Of a DNA stretch of 64,000 bases, positions 15,051 through 25,244 are shown in pieces. A program made the position numbers and the translations under genes. Position 1 is the first letter of the stretch, and each line of letters starts with the position of its first letter. The DNA is taken from NCBI RefSeq assembly GCF_001485575.1, contig NZ_BCNB01000006.1, positions 1,054,001-1,118,000 on the forward strand, read 5' to 3'. This DNA comes from Haloarcula sp. CBA1127. GTDB taxonomy: Archaea; Halobacteriota; Halobacteria; Halobacteriales; Haloarculaceae. Below the pieces are notes generated by a model. The model was not told where the DNA came from. It saw nothing but the letters and a program-made list of their open reading frames with translations, and searched no databases.

Positions 15051-16202
15051 ATGGCGCACGATCCAGACGGGCTGTCAGAGTTCGTATCGCGGCGGAAATT
15101 CATCGCAACGACGGGTGCGACCAGCATCGCTGCAATCGCTGGCTGTTCCAGCGGCAGCGGCGACTCCGAGTCGGACGGGAGCGCCGGCGAGAGTGCGGAC
15201 ACCGAAGCGGTGTCGACGGAGATGGAAGCGACTGAAAGCACCGACGAGGGGGGTAGCTCCGGCGGGACCAGCGCGCTCGAATCCGGCGGCTCCTCGACGG
15301 TGTACCCCATCGCGAACACGGCGGCCTCCTACTGGAACGCCAACCGGCCGGCCAGCGACACCGAGTACTGGCCCCACGGCGAGTACGACATCGACACGGA
15401 CCAGAATCTTGCCGACTACTGGGCAGGGCTCTATGGGTTCGAAGCCGGCGGCGAGGACGGCCCGCCGTTCCAGTTCACGGTCGGCCTTTCCCACTCCGGG
15501 ACCGGCGTCGAGAAGGTCATGAACGGCCAGAACGACGTCGGCAATTCCTCCGGGAACGTCGAGGACGAACTCCCAGACCGGGACTCCTACGACCAGTTCA
15601 TCGACCACGTCGTCGGCGTGGACGGCCAGCCGCTGGTCGTCTCCCAGGAGATTGCCGACGCCGGCGTCGAGCAGATCACCGGCGACCAGCTCAAAAGCCT
15701 CTACAAAGGTGAACTCACCAACTGGAGCGAACTCGGCGGTCCGGACCGCGAGATTCAGGTGCTGGGCCGCGTCAAGGGCTCCGGAACCCGAACATCGTTC
15801 GTTTCCAACGTCTTCGGCAACCCCGAAGAAGACACCTCCGTTGCCAACCGCTACGGCCAGAACCAGCGCCTCGCACAGGCCATCGCACAGGCCGACAACG
15901 CTATCAGCTACCTCGCGCTGGCGTTCATCGACACCGACGGGCTGGCCCCCATCTCGCTGAAATGGGAGGGGACAACCTACAGCTATCAGGACGACCAGAA
16001 CGGTCTCGACTCGAAGGCGTACCCGCTGTCGCGCGACCTCCATATGTACACGTGGGAAGGCACCTCGGAGAAAGAGGCCGCGGTCATCAACATGATCCTG
16101 TCCGACTTCGGCCAGGACACCTTCGTCGCGCCGAACAACTACTTCAAGCTCGGCTCGCGCCGCCGCGAGGAAGAGCGCGCCAAGCTCCCCGACCAGGTGT
16201 AA
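15051..16202 (+). CDS. pstS: Phosphate ABC transporter substrate-binding lipoprotein PstS
   Basis: Binds phosphate outside the cell and delivers it to PstC/PstA. The 383-residue protein starts MAHDPDGLSEF, has a Tat signal (SRRKFIATTG, residues 13-22) and a lipobox (AIAGC), so it is exported folded and lipid-anchored. An acidic Ser/Gly linker follows, then the binding domain beginning SGGSSTVYPIANTAASYW, with the phosphate-loop motif GRVKGSGTRTSF near residue 240. A GTG one codon upstream (15048) is an alternative start. It leads the operon pstS-C-A-B-phoU. Confidence 0.93.
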   Translation: MAHDPDGLSEFVSRRKFIATTGATSIAAIAGCSSGSGDSESDGSAGESADTEAVSTEMEATESTDEGGSSGGTSALESGGSSTVYPIANTAASYWNANRPASDTEYWPHGEYDIDTDQNLADYWAGLYGFEAGGEDGPPFQFTVGLSHSGTGVEKVMNGQNDVGNSSGNVEDELPDRDSYDQFIDHVVGVDGQPLVVSQEIADAGVEQITGDQLKSLYKGELTNWSELGGPDREIQVLGRVKGSGTRTSFVSNVFGNPEEDTSVANRYGQNQRLAQAIAQADNAISYLALAFIDTDGLAPISLKWEGTTYSYQDDQNGLDSKAYPLSRDLHMYTWEGTSEKEAAVINMILSDFGQDTFVAPNNYFKLGSRRREEERAKLPDQV

Positions 16203-16261
16203 TCGGCCGCGACTGTGAGTCGTCGGATGACTATCGACCGTGCCGGTCGATTTTCCATACT

Positions 16262-17383
16262 ATGACAGAGGACATACCTACGACGGAGGGCGAGACGGTG
16301 TCGAGCGGGGACAGAGCCGACGGGTCGACGCTTGCTGTCGGCGCGGTCGCGACGACGCTGGTGGCGACGATTCTCGTCTTCCTGTTTCGCCCCGCTCTTG
16401 CGTTGCCCATGCTGCTGGCGTTCGTGTTTGTCACGGCGGTCGGCTGGGTCACCTATCAGGCCGAGATTGCACGACTGCTCACGCTGGTCGCGACGGTCCT
16501 CACGGTGCTGACCGTCGCGTTCATCACGTTCTTCCTGTTCGCGAGCGCGCTGCCGGCGTTTCTCGAACACGGGACCGGACTGCTACTGATTCCGGAACAG
16601 GGCGGGGAGGCTCGGTGGTTCTTCTGGCTCGAAACCGTCCTGCCGTCGGCTTCGACGTTCTGGAACCCGCTCAGCGGGGCGTATTCGCTGATCCCGATGA
16701 TTTGGGCGACGGTGGTCGTCACCGTCATCGCGGGCGCGGTGGCGGGGCCGCTCGGCCTGTTTGGCGCGCTGTTCATCGCCGAGGTCGCCAGTGACCGGCT
16801 GCGGGAGATAATCAAGCCCGGCGTCGAAATCCTGGCCGGAATTCCCTCTATCGTCTACGGGTTCATTGGCTTTCAGGTGCTGAACGGCTTCATTCAGACG
16901 AACTTCCTCGATGACGGGGCGAGCTTCCTCATCGCGGGGATCGTCGTGGGCGTGATGGCGCTCCCGACAGTCGTCTCCGTCGGCGAGGACGCTCTCTCCA
17001 GTGTTCCCCAGTCGATGGGTGACGGCTCCGTCGCCATGGGCGCGACCGAGTGGCAGACGATGAAAAGCATCTCCATCCCGGCGGCGTTCTCGGGTATCTC
17101 CGCGGCCGTCATCCTCGGTCTGGGCCGGGCCATCGGCGAGACGATGGCCGTCGCCGCAATCATGGCCTCCGGGACGCAGTTCGCCGACCCACTGTTCGAT
17201 ATCTTCGACGCGAACGCGACGCTGACCAGCCTGATTGCGACCCAGTACGGGAGCGCCTCCGAGAGCACCGTCGACGTGCTGTTCGTCGCCGGGGTCATGC
17301 TGTTCGTCATTGTCGCCGGGATGAGCATCGTCTCGCAGTACATTGAGCGACGTATGCAGCGGAAACTGAAGGGGCAACAATGA
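16262..17383 (+). CDS. pstC: Phosphate ABC transporter permease PstC
   Basis: Membrane component of the phosphate importer, 373 residues. After a polar N-terminus there are three to four hydrophobic segments (to about residue 90), then the transport core with GAVAGPLGLFGALFIAEVAS and the EAA-type loop VPQSMGDGSVAMGATEWQTM that contacts PstB. Start at ATG 16262, 59 bases after pstS; the open frame extends upstream only as an out-of-frame shadow of pstS. Its stop overlaps the pstA start (ATGA). Confidence 0.92.
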   Translation: MTEDIPTTEGETVSSGDRADGSTLAVGAVATTLVATILVFLFRPALALPMLLAFVFVTAVGWVTYQAEIARLLTLVATVLTVLTVAFITFFLFASALPAFLEHGTGLLLIPEQGGEARWFFWLETVLPSASTFWNPLSGAYSLIPMIWATVVVTVIAGAVAGPLGLFGALFIAEVASDRLREIIKPGVEILAGIPSIVYGFIGFQVLNGFIQTNFLDDGASFLIAGIVVGVMALPTVVSVGEDALSSVPQSMGDGSVAMGATEWQTMKSISIPAAFSGISAAVILGLGRAIGETMAVAAIMASGTQFADPLFDIFDANATLTSLIATQYGSASESTVDVLFVAGVMLFVIVAGMSIVSQYIERRMQRKLKGQQ

Positions 17384-20034
17384 GTGACGCCTACGCGACG
17401 ACAGACCGACTCGTCAGTGCGGATTCGAACAGCTACGACCGGGGACTCGATACGGCGATTGCGCTGAGCGTCGTCGGCTTCACGCTCGGACTCATCACGC
17501 TGGTGAATCTGGTCCCGCCTGGTGCCAGCGGCAGTGCCCTCACCACGGCGCTCGGGACGCTACTTGCTGTCGTCGTCGGCGCGGTCGGGGTCACCGGCCT
17601 CGCCTCCTACACCAACGTCGTCCCGGTCACCTCACAGCGAGTGCGGGGCATCGGGCTGGGCCTCGTCGTTTCGACGCTTGCGCTGACCGCGCTTGCCGCG
17701 GTCCTTCCCGTGACGATGGCGACGCTGCTTGGAATCGTGTTGCTGGCCGAAGCGCTGGCGATCACTGCTGCCGGTGTCTCCTCCCGGCTCGAACTCGTGG
17801 ACACGGAACCGAACATGAGCGCCGGGCTGCTCTCCGGCAGCGCGCTCGGCGCGGTCGGCCTTGCTATGGGGGCTGCCATCGGCGGTGCGCTCACCAGTGC
17901 CGGCTCACTGCTGTGGCTCGTCGGGGCTGTCGTCGCCGGCGTCGGGTTGTTCTTGCTGGCGATTCTCCCCCGTGAAGACCTCGGTTCGACGCTTCCGACA
18001 GCCATCGTGGTCGGCGCGCTCGGACTGACAATCGTAACCGGCACCATCGGCGTCGGCTGGCAGTGGAGCCCGCAGACCCTCTCCGGTGGCTTCACCGGCG
18101 GCGCGGTCATCCCCGTGTTCCTTCTGGTCGGGACGCTCCTGTCGGCCTGGTCGGCCGCCAAGTGCCGGGCCGGGTTCGGTGCTCGGGGTCGCGAGTACGG
18201 GGCCTTCCTCGTCATCAACCTCAACGCCTTCCTGATGGTGGCCGTGATGGCGACCATCGTCGTGTTCGTGACCGTCAAAGGCGTCGGCTACGCCTTCCAC
18301 GGGCTCTCGGTCGGCGCGCTCACCGCACTGGTCCTCCTGACGCCAGCCCTGCTCGCCGCGGTCCAGTTCGCTCGCACACCTGCGGGCACGAATGATTGGA
18401 ACAGCGGCGCTCGACAGCTATTCCGGGTCCTCCCACTGGCGGCAGTCGGCGCGCTTGCCGCGACGTTTGTGAGCGTCCTCGTCACTGGGTCCTCGCTACG
18501 CTACTCCTATGCCTACACTGTTCAGGTCAACCGCCAGGGACAGGCACTCGATACGGCATTCGCGGTGACGCCTGACACGACAATCGGAACACTACTGCTG
18601 ATCGCGCCGGCGGCGCTGCTCGCAGTTACCTTCTTCCGTTCGTTCGGTTCGCTCAGAAAGGTCGGGACACAGTCCGCGCGGGCCGGCTCGATTCGACAGG
18701 CCGTCCCGACCGCGGTTCTCGCGCTTGTCGTGCTCACTGGCTTCTTTATCATTCTCGGCCCCGCTCCGTTCGGCCTGCCCCTCGGCAGCACGCTCGGAGT
18801 CGCCGCCGCCGTCTCCGGGTCGGTCGCCGCAGGCGGCCTCGCGGTCTACCCGCTTATCGGCGTGCTCACGAGCGACGGACCGACACTCGCGGACAGCGCA
18901 CAGTCCGAGGCCCCGCTGTTCACGCTGGGTGTGTTCGGCGGGCTCGGGCTGCTGCTGGCCGCACTGTTGCTCCAGCCAGTCGCCGGGATCAATCCACTGG
19001 TCGGCCCGGTGAACCTCGTGCCGGCAATCGCGCTCGGGGCCGCGGTGGCCTCGCTCGGACTGGCGACACTCACGACCGTCGCAAAGCGCTCCAGCGAAGA
19101 GACGATCACCCGCCGGCTCCTCACCGAGGAGACGCGACTCGGCCTCGTCGGCACGGCCGGCTTCACCGCGCTGGTCGGCCTGCACGTGGCTGTTACCGGT
19201 ACGTCGTTCAACGTTCTCGGCGTCTCCATCGCCAACGAGGGGAGCCTCTCGTGGCCGATGGTGATGCAGGCCTACATCCCGCTGGGGGCCGAGCCCGGCG
19301 GTATCATGCCCGCGATCATCGGTACGGTGTGGCTGGTCGTCGGTGCGACGCTGTTTGCCGTCCCGCTGGGTGTCGGTGCCGCGGTGTTCCTCACCGAGTA
19401 CGCCGAGCAGGGCCGGTTCACCGCGCTCGTCGAAATCGCAACGAACGCGCTCTGGAGCACGCCGAGCATTGTCTTCGGCCTGTTCGGGGCGGCGTTCCTG
19501 ATTCCCCGGCTGGGCGGCGACGAGTCGCTTCTGGCCGGGATGCTGGTCCTTGGGTTCATGCTCCTGCCGCTGGTGCTCATCACCTCGCGGGAGTCGATCA
19601 AGGCCGTCCCCGACGAGTACCGTGACGCCAGCGCGGCGCTGGGTGTGACCCAGTGGGAGACGATTAAAAGCGTCGTCCTGCCGGCGGCGATGCCGGGCGT
19701 CATCACCGGCGTTATCCTCGGCGTCGGCCGCATCGCCGGCGAGACCGCCCCGCTCATTCTCGTCCTCGGGTCGACGCTGAACGCGACGGCTGCCGTCGAT
19801 GTCATCGGCGGCTTCCGTTTCGTCTCGGGACCACCGTTCATCGCCAACGACGCCCTGCTGTCGGCCTCGGCGTCACTACCGACGCAGGTGTGGGCCGTCA
19901 TCGCAGCCGGGGTGTCGGGGTCGCCAGAGATGGGGTGGGCGACGGCGTTTATTCTGCTGATGGTCGTTCTGACGTTCTACGTGGTCGGTATCACGGCGCG
20001 GACGTACTTCCGGAGGAAACTCAACTATGAGTGA
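17380..20034 (+). CDS. pstA: Phosphate permease PstA with very large N-terminal membrane extension
   Basis: The C-terminal part from about residue 640 is a normal PstA permease: [20 protein letters not shown], then the EAA loop with [20 protein letters not shown]. Before it lie about 640 residues holding roughly 17 hydrophobic segments joined by short polar loops, with little else. Total length 884 residues, against about 280-300 for bacterial PstA. The frame is continuous, codon bias is uniform, and both gene ends overlap neighbours (pstC by four bases, pstB by eight), so I see no sign of a frameshift or assembly fault. The role of the extension is unknown. Confidence 0.88.
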   Translation: MSDAYATTDRLVSADSNSYDRGLDTAIALSVVGFTLGLITLVNLVPPGASGSALTTALGTLLAVVVGAVGVTGLASYTNVVPVTSQRVRGIGLGLVVSTLALTALAAVLPVTMATLLGIVLLAEALAITAAGVSSRLELVDTEPNMSAGLLSGSALGAVGLAMGAAIGGALTSAGSLLWLVGAVVAGVGLFLLAILPREDLGSTLPTAIVVGALGLTIVTGTIGVGWQWSPQTLSGGFTGGAVIPVFLLVGTLLSAWSAAKCRAGFGARGREYGAFLVINLNAFLMVAVMATIVVFVTVKGVGYAFHGLSVGALTALVLLTPALLAAVQFARTPAGTNDWNSGARQLFRVLPLAAVGALAATFVSVLVTGSSLRYSYAYTVQVNRQGQALDTAFAVTPDTTIGTLLLIAPAALLAVTFFRSFGSLRKVGTQSARAGSIRQAVPTAVLALVVLTGFFIILGPAPFGLPLGSTLGVAAAVSGSVAAGGLAVYPLIGVLTSDGPTLADSAQSEAPLFTLGVFGGLGLLLAALLLQPVAGINPLVGPVNLVPAIALGAAVASLGLATLTTVAKRSSEETITRRLLTEETRLGLVGTAGFTALVGLHVAVTGTSFNVLGVSIANEGSLSWPMVMQAYIPLGAEPGGIMPAIIGTVWLVVGATLFAVPLGVGAAVFLTEYAEQGRFTALVEIATNALWSTPSIVFGLFGAAFLIPRLGGDESLLAGMLVLGFMLLPLVLITSRESIKAVPDEYRDASAALGVTQWETIKSVVLPAAMPGVITGVILGVGRIAGETAPLILVLGSTLNATAAVDVIGGFRFVSGPPFIANDALLSASASLPTQVWAVIAAGVSGSPEMGWATAFILLMVVLTFYVVGITARTYFRRKLNYE

Positions 20035-20968
20035 TAGCATCAACACGGAGACGAGCACGGACACGCAAACGAACGGCGAACGGACGGTCGAAACCGCATC
20101 GCCGAGCGCTGAGACGACGGCCGGTGAGAGCGAAGAGCAGGTCCGCGAGGAGTGGCGGCACTACGAGTTCGACGGCGACACGAAGCTCTCGGTCGAGAAC
20201 CTCGACGTGTGGTACGGCGACGACCACGCGCTCAAGGACGTCTCGATGGAGATCCCGGAAAACAGCGTCACGGCACTCATCGGCCCGTCGGGCTGTGGCA
20301 AGTCGACGTATCTGCGGTGCCTGAACCGCATGAACGACCGCATCAAGGCTGCCCGTATCGACGGCTCGGTCGAACTAGAGGGCACCGAGATTTACGACCC
20401 CAACGCCAACCTCGTCGAACTGCGCAAACGTATCGGGATGGTGTTCCAGTCGCCGAACCCGTTCCCGAAATCCATCCGGGAAAACATCTCCTATGGCCCC
20501 CGCAAGCACGGCGACATCAACAAGGGCCTGCTCGCGCGTCTGTTCGGCCGCGACGACACGGAACAGGAGGGCGAACTCGTCGAGCGGTCGCTGAAACAGG
20601 CCGCCCTGTGGGACGAGGTCAGCGAGCGTCTCGACGACAACGCACTCGGTCTCTCGGGCGGCCAGCAACAGCGGCTCTGTATCGCCCGCTGTCTGGCGGT
20701 CGATCCCGAAGTCATCCTGATGGACGAGCCGGCGTCGGCGCTTGACCCCATCGCCACGTCGAAAATCGAGGACCTCGTTGAGGAACTGTCGAAGGACTAC
20801 ACCGTCGTCATCGTCACCCACAATATGCAGCAGGCCGCCCGCATCTCAGACCAGACTGCCGTGTTCCTCACCGGTGGCGAACTCGTCGAGTACGACGACA
20901 CGGACAAGATCTTCGAGAACCCCGAGAGCCAGCGCGTCGAGGACTACATCACCGGCAAGTTCGGGTGA
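20027..20968 (+). CDS. pstB: Phosphate ABC transporter ATPase PstB
   Basis: Energy-coupling ATPase of the phosphate importer, 313 residues. Walker [10 protein letters not shown] starts near residue 86, the signature is LSGGQQQRL, Walker B is VILMDEPAS near residue 229, and the switch His is in VTHNMQQA. The first 50 residues are an acidic Ser/Thr/Glu-rich extension absent from bacterial PstB, a common haloarchaeal feature. The start overlaps the pstA end by eight bases; phoU follows after three bases. Confidence 0.95.
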   Translation: MSDSINTETSTDTQTNGERTVETASPSAETTAGESEEQVREEWRHYEFDGDTKLSVENLDVWYGDDHALKDVSMEIPENSVTALIGPSGCGKSTYLRCLNRMNDRIKAARIDGSVELEGTEIYDPNANLVELRKRIGMVFQSPNPFPKSIRENISYGPRKHGDINKGLLARLFGRDDTEQEGELVERSLKQAALWDEVSERLDDNALGLSGGQQQRLCIARCLAVDPEVILMDEPASALDPIATSKIEDLVEELSKDYTVVIVTHNMQQAARISDQTAVFLTGGELVEYDDTDKIFENPESQRVEDYITGKFG

Positions 20969-20971
20969 CCT

Positions 20972-21649
20972 ATGTCACGAGAGTCGTACCAGCAAGCACT
21001 GGACGAACTCCGGGAGCACGTGGTTGAGATGGGCTATCTCGTCGTCGAGCGGCTCGAAGCGGCGCTCACTGCGCTCCGGACTGTCGACCGGGAGATGGCG
21101 CAGTCTGTCATCGACGGCGACGACGAGATAAACGAGCTGTATCTGGCCCTCGAAGCCGACTGTATCGACCTCTTTGCCCTCCAACAGCCGGTCGCGACCG
21201 ACCTCCGCTTTATCGCCGCCTCGTTCAAGATTATCACCGACCTCGAACGCATCGCGGACCTCGCCACGAACCTCGCAGCGTACGCACAGTCGGCTGACCG
21301 TCGACTCGCTCCCGAGGTCGACGTCGATACGATCGGCGGCGAAGCCACCGAGATGGTCGAGCGCAGTATCGACGCCTATCGGCGTGAGGATGTCGAGGAA
21401 TGCCGCGCTATCGCGGCTGACGACGATGCGCTCGACGCGCTCTGCCAGCGGGCCAGTGAGACCGTCGCTCGGGACCTCATCGAACGAGAGGCCGACACGA
21501 ATGACGGCTGGGCGGTCGAGCAGTTGCTTGATGATGTGTCCCGACTCCTGCTGACGGTTCGAGACCTCGAACGCGTAGGCGACCACGCGGTCAACATCGC
21601 GGCACGCACGCTATACATGGTCGAAACCGACTCCGAACTCATCTACTAA
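20972..21649 (+). CDS. phoU: Phosphate signalling protein PhoU
   Basis: A 225-residue protein of two PhoU three-helix bundles. The metal-binding helices appear as TDLERIADLATNLA near residue 88 and RDLERVGDHAVNIA near residue 192. In bacteria PhoU links the Pst transporter to the PhoR kinase and limits phosphate uptake. No PhoR/PhoB pair is in this window, so here it may act with the adjacent AbrB-PhoU proteins. It lies 3 bases after pstB and 2 bases before the second AbrB-PhoU gene. Confidence 0.93.
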   Translation: MSRESYQQALDELREHVVEMGYLVVERLEAALTALRTVDREMAQSVIDGDDEINELYLALEADCIDLFALQQPVATDLRFIAASFKIITDLERIADLATNLAAYAQSADRRLAPEVDVDTIGGEATEMVERSIDAYRREDVEECRAIAADDDALDALCQRASETVARDLIEREADTNDGWAVEQLLDDVSRLLLTVRDLERVGDHAVNIAARTLYMVETDSELIY

Positions 21650-21651
21650 GC

Positions 21652-22713
21652 ATGGACACCCGAAAGATACAGACCGTCGGCGGCGGCACGTACACCGTTT
21701 CACTGCCGAAAGAGTGGGCCGAATCGGAGAACTGTACGGCCGGGACGACGGTGAACCTCCACACGCACATCGACGGGTTGCTGGTGATTCAGACCCCCGA
21801 GTCCCGGACGTCAGCGCGGAACCGCGTCGCGCTCGAAGCCGGGACCGACGACCCGGCCGAGATAGAACAGTTGCTTCGAGCAGCCTACGCCGCTGGTGTC
21901 GAATCCGTCGTCCTTGAAGTCCCCGATGGCTACACCGACGAACAACTCCGGGCCATCGAACGCGTCACCCGGAACCTGACCGGCGTAACCATCGCCGAGG
22001 AGACCGAAACGCAAGTGACGGTCCAGACGTTGCTCGACGCCGGCGAGGTGTCGGTCAGGCAGTCGGTTCGCCAGCTCCAGTTCGTCGCCCTGTCGATGCA
22101 CCGGGACGCGATGGCCGCGCTGACGACCGGGACGACCAGCGACCGGTGGGCCGACCGCGACGAGCAGGCTGACCGGCTGTACGCCACGATCGACCGCTAC
22201 TTCGAGCGGGGACTGGCACGACTTGACGAGATCGATGCGCTCGGGCTGACGCGTCCGGAACTGTTCACCCTCTGGGGGACCGCGAACGAACTCGAACGCG
22301 TGGCCGACCATGCCGAGCGAATCGGCACTATCGCCGACCAGCTCGACGGCCAGCCGGGGCGGACCATCGTCACAGCCCTCGAAGATATTGCTCAGGACGT
22401 TCGCACCGTCGTTGAGGACGCTGTCCGTGTGATCATTGGCGACGCCTGCGTCGCTACTGCTCGACAGACGCTGGCCACGCGCCGGGCCGTCCGCCAGCGG
22501 ATAACCGACCTCGACCGACAGCTGTTCGAAGCCGGCGACGCCGACTACCGGCTCACGCGTGCTCTCGATAGCCTCTCCAGAACAGCGGAACACGGCGGCA
22601 ACATCGCCGAGTTCGGGCTTCGAATGGCCGTCCGCGACGGCGCGCTCACGGCTGACAAAGCCGGTACTGACGAGGCGAACGCACCGAGTTCGACAGCCGA
22701 AACGGAGTCCTGA
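21652..22713 (+). CDS. AbrB-PhoU phosphate regulator (copy 2, end of pst operon)
   Basis: A 353-residue paralogue of the protein at 13715. The N-terminal AbrB-type domain reads MDTRKIQTVGGGTYTVSLPK, almost the same as in copy 1. The PhoU-like part has ANELERVADHAERIGTIADQ and SLSRTAEHGGNIAEFGLRMA. The C-terminal 25 residues are disordered. As the last gene of the pst operon it would be induced together with the transporter, while copy 1 is divergent, suggesting opposing or layered control. Regulatory function is inferred. Confidence 0.88.
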   Translation: MDTRKIQTVGGGTYTVSLPKEWAESENCTAGTTVNLHTHIDGLLVIQTPESRTSARNRVALEAGTDDPAEIEQLLRAAYAAGVESVVLEVPDGYTDEQLRAIERVTRNLTGVTIAEETETQVTVQTLLDAGEVSVRQSVRQLQFVALSMHRDAMAALTTGTTSDRWADRDEQADRLYATIDRYFERGLARLDEIDALGLTRPELFTLWGTANELERVADHAERIGTIADQLDGQPGRTIVTALEDIAQDVRTVVEDAVRVIIGDACVATARQTLATRRAVRQRITDLDRQLFEAGDADYRLTRALDSLSRTAEHGGNIAEFGLRMAVRDGALTADKAGTDEANAPSSTAETES

Positions 22714-22755
22714 CGAACGCACAGCACACAAGGGCCATCGGTTCCGACACTTGCT

Positions 22756-23391
22756 ATGGTCGACTGGGACGTGTATCTCGTCACGCAGGCGTCGCTCTCG
22801 GCGGGCCGGGCAACCGACGAAATCGTCGCGGACGCGATCGACGGCGGCGTCGGCGTCGTCCAGCTCCGCGAGAAGGACCGAACCGCGCGCGAACGCTACG
22901 AACTTGGTCGGGAACTGCGAGAACTGACCCGCGAGGCCGGCGTCACGTTCGTCGTTAACGACCGTATCGACCTCGCACAGGCTATCGACGCAGACGGCGT
23001 CCACCTCGGAGACGACGACCTTCCCGTTTCTGTCGCGCGAGATCTTCTCGGTGACGACGCGGTCATCGGGCGCTCGGTCTCGACCGTCGAAGACGCCGAA
23101 GCGGCCGCGGCCGCCGGCGCGGACTATCTCGGTGTCGGCGCGGTGTTTGCCACTGGCTCGAAAGACGACATCGACGACGAGGAGTACGCCGTCGGCACCG
23201 ACCGCGTCGCCGCTATCGCCGAGGCAGTGGACATTCCCTTCGTGGGTATCGGCGGCGTCACGGCCGAGAACGCTACCGAAGTCGTCGAAGCCGGAGCCGA
23301 CGGCGTGGCTGTTATCACCGAAATTACGAAGGCCGGCGACCCGACGGCGGCGACTGAGGCATTGCAACGCGCAGTCGAACGCGGTCGGTAG
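22756..23391 (+). CDS. thiE: Thiamine-phosphate synthase ThiE
   Basis: Couples hydroxymethylpyrimidine diphosphate with thiazole phosphate to give thiamine phosphate. The 211-residue TIM-barrel protein has the family blocks GVGVVQLREKDRTARE (pyrophosphate-binding), VNDRIDLAQAIDADGVHLG, and GIGGVTAENATEVVEAGADG for the thiazole phosphate. Length is normal. It starts 43 bases after the AbrB-PhoU gene but is functionally unrelated to phosphate uptake and may have its own promoter. Confidence 0.94.
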   Translation: MVDWDVYLVTQASLSAGRATDEIVADAIDGGVGVVQLREKDRTARERYELGRELRELTREAGVTFVVNDRIDLAQAIDADGVHLGDDDLPVSVARDLLGDDAVIGRSVSTVEDAEAAAAAGADYLGVGAVFATGSKDDIDDEEYAVGTDRVAAIAEAVDIPFVGIGGVTAENATEVVEAGADGVAVITEITKAGDPTAATEALQRAVERGR

Positions 23392-23476
23392 CACCGGAGT
23401 CCGTCGGCGACTGTGCGCACACTCCTGAACTAGCCCAGCGAAAGGGGGACGAGACACTCCCGACACAGCACAGCGG

Positions 23477-23773
23477 TCAGCCAACGATGAACTCGGGCGC
23501 AACGACGGACGCAACGACGAGGCAGAGGAACACAAGAATCGCGACGGAGCGGAGGACACCGGCCGTTTGCCGCCGGCTTGCCGGCAGCGCTTCGGCAATG
23601 CCAGCCATTCCTGTCCCGATTACCATGACGAGCAGCCAGGTAACTGGAGATCCGTCCACAACCCAGCCGTAGAGATACAGGCCGGCGAAGATGAGTGCGC
23701 CGGCGGCGTGGACGAGTGAAATGGGGCGTCCGGACGGCTCACTAAACAGCGTCTCGCTGATACTGGAGGGCAT
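23477..23773 (-). CDS. Small hypothetical membrane protein (98 aa)
   Basis: Starts at the ATG at 23773 (MPSSISETLFSEPSGRPISL); an upstream in-frame ATG at 23824 adds a Cys-rich non-haloarchaeal stretch and is rejected. Three hydrophobic segments are visible: VHAAGALIFAGLYLYGWVV, VTWLLVMVIGTGMAGIAEAL and VAILVFLCLVVASVVAPEF. No family is recognised. It faces thiE tail to tail. Confidence 0.7.
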   Translation of the reverse strand: MPSSISETLFSEPSGRPISLVHAAGALIFAGLYLYGWVVDGSPVTWLLVMVIGTGMAGIAEALPASRRQTAGVLRSVAILVFLCLVVASVVAPEFIVG

Positions 23774-23880
23774 CGCCGACGTATTCTCATCGAGAAATAA
23801 TAAACAGCACTGGTACTTGCCCAATAGCGCCGACCCGGTCCCGACAGCGAACGGTTCTGGCTGGGTCCGATGTCCTGTGG

Positions 23881-24135
23881 CTACGCCGACTGCTGCAGCT
23901 TCTCGCGCAACTGTCGCTCGGTGACGTGGTATTTGAACGCCGGCGAATCGTTGACGAGGACATACGGGACGCGCTCGCCGTACTCCTCGCGGAGATCGGG
24001 GTCTTCGTCGACGTCGACAAGGTCCAGTTCGATGGCGGCCCCCTCGTCGTCGGCGACCCGTTCGATTGTCTCGATGGCCTCCTCACAGAGATGGCAGTCC
24101 TCGCGCGTGTAGACGGTGATCGACACGTCGCTCAT
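23881..24135 (-). CDS. Glutaredoxin-family protein
   Basis: An 84-residue thioredoxin-fold protein starting MSDVSITVYTREDCHLCEEA. The redox motif is CHLC near residues 15-18; the cis-Pro loop is seen in ERVPYVLVN. It resembles the DUF836/glutaredoxin-like group rather than classical thioredoxin. The start at 24135 was chosen over an upstream ATG at 24171 because the added residues (MRVLCRRPRVPV) do not fit the fold. It probably reduces disulfides or transfers thiols. Confidence 0.85.
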   Translation of the reverse strand: MSDVSITVYTREDCHLCEEAIETIERVADDEGAAIELDLVDVDEDPDLREEYGERVPYVLVNDSPAFKYHVTERQLREKLQQSA

Positions 24136-24219
24136 CACTGGAACACGGGGGCGACGGCATAAGACTCTCACTCTCTCGCCGGCGATGGGTTTCAGTGTCT
24201 CGCGCCCGTAACTGTGCCA

Positions 24220-25161
24220 ATGACAGGCTGGACTATCGAAGATATGCCCCCGCTGAGGGACCGAACCGTGGTCGTGACTGGCGCGAACAGCGGGCTGGGA
24301 CTCGAAGGCTCGAAGGCGTTCGCTCGCAGGGGCGCGACGGTCGTGATGGCCTGCCGGAGCGTCGAACGCGGTGAATCAGCCGCCGCGGAGATTCGGGACG
24401 CCGTTCCGAATGCGACGCTTGATGTTCGAGAGTGTGATCTGGCCGACTTATCGAGCGTCGCGTCGTTCGCCGACGGCCTCCGGGCCGACTACGACGCTGT
24501 CGACGTTCTCTGTAACAACGCCGGCGTCATGGCGATTCCCCGGAGCGAGACGGCCGACGGCTTCGAGACGCAGTTCGGCGTCAACCATCTGGGCCATTTC
24601 GCACTGACTGGGCACCTGCTCGACCTGCTTGGGGCCGCCGACGGCGAATCCCGAATCGTCACGCAGTCCAGCGGCGCGCACGAGATGGGCGAAATCGACT
24701 TTGATGACCTGCAGCGCGAGCGCTCCTACGGGAAGTGGTCCGCCTACGGTCAGAGCAAGCTTGCCAACCTCCTCTTTGCCTACGAACTCCAGCGGCGGCT
24801 GGGTAACCACGGCTGGGACGACGTGCTAAGCGTCGCCTGCCATCCGGGGTACGCCGACACAGACCTCCAGTTCCGCGGGCCACGGGAGATGGGGTCGACG
24901 CTGCGAACCGCGGCCATGGGCGTTGCCAACGCCGTCTTCGCCCAATCAGCCGAACAGGGCGCGCTGCCGATGCTGTACGCCGCCACCGCCGAGGATGTCA
25001 TCGGTGGGGAGTACGTCGGGCCCGGCGGCCTGTTCGGTATGCGCGGCTCGCCCGAGTTCCAGCAGTCCAACGACGCTTCACAGGACGAGGAAACCGCCGA
25101 GCAGCTCTGGGCGGTCTCGACCGACCTCACTGGCGTCGAGTACGACTTCGAGCGCACCTGA
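24220..25161 (+). CDS. Short-chain dehydrogenase/reductase
   Basis: An SDR oxidoreductase of the retinol-dehydrogenase/protochlorophyllide-reductase-like group, about 313 residues. The nucleotide loop is TGANSGLGL, the NNAG motif follows, and the active site is Ser (TQSSGAH) plus YGQSK. The Arg after the second strand (ACRSVERG) suggests NADP. Substrate unknown. A GTG at 24214 would add two residues. It stands alone upstream of the CNNM-type gene. Confidence 0.9.
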   Translation: MTGWTIEDMPPLRDRTVVVTGANSGLGLEGSKAFARRGATVVMACRSVERGESAAAEIRDAVPNATLDVRECDLADLSSVASFADGLRADYDAVDVLCNNAGVMAIPRSETADGFETQFGVNHLGHFALTGHLLDLLGAADGESRIVTQSSGAHEMGEIDFDDLQRERSYGKWSAYGQSKLANLLFAYELQRRLGNHGWDDVLSVACHPGYADTDLQFRGPREMGSTLRTAAMGVANAVFAQSAEQGALPMLYAATAEDVIGGEYVGPGGLFGMRGSPEFQQSNDASQDEETAEQLWAVSTDLTGVEYDFERT

Positions 25162-25244
25162 GGACGGTCGACGGTGCTGCCGCGACGCGGACGGTGCCTG
25201 TAATCCCCACTTTTTCCACGCCGGACCGTGAACCCCGCCGGCAC

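Noticed and set aside
17380-20034. PstA length taken as a frameshift or misassembly
   Set aside because: The frame is continuous with uniform codon bias and both ends overlap neighbouring genes as in a normal operon.
21811-23598. A 595-residue minus-strand frame across AbrB-PhoU and thiE
   Set aside because: Antisense to two well-identified genes, with unnatural composition.
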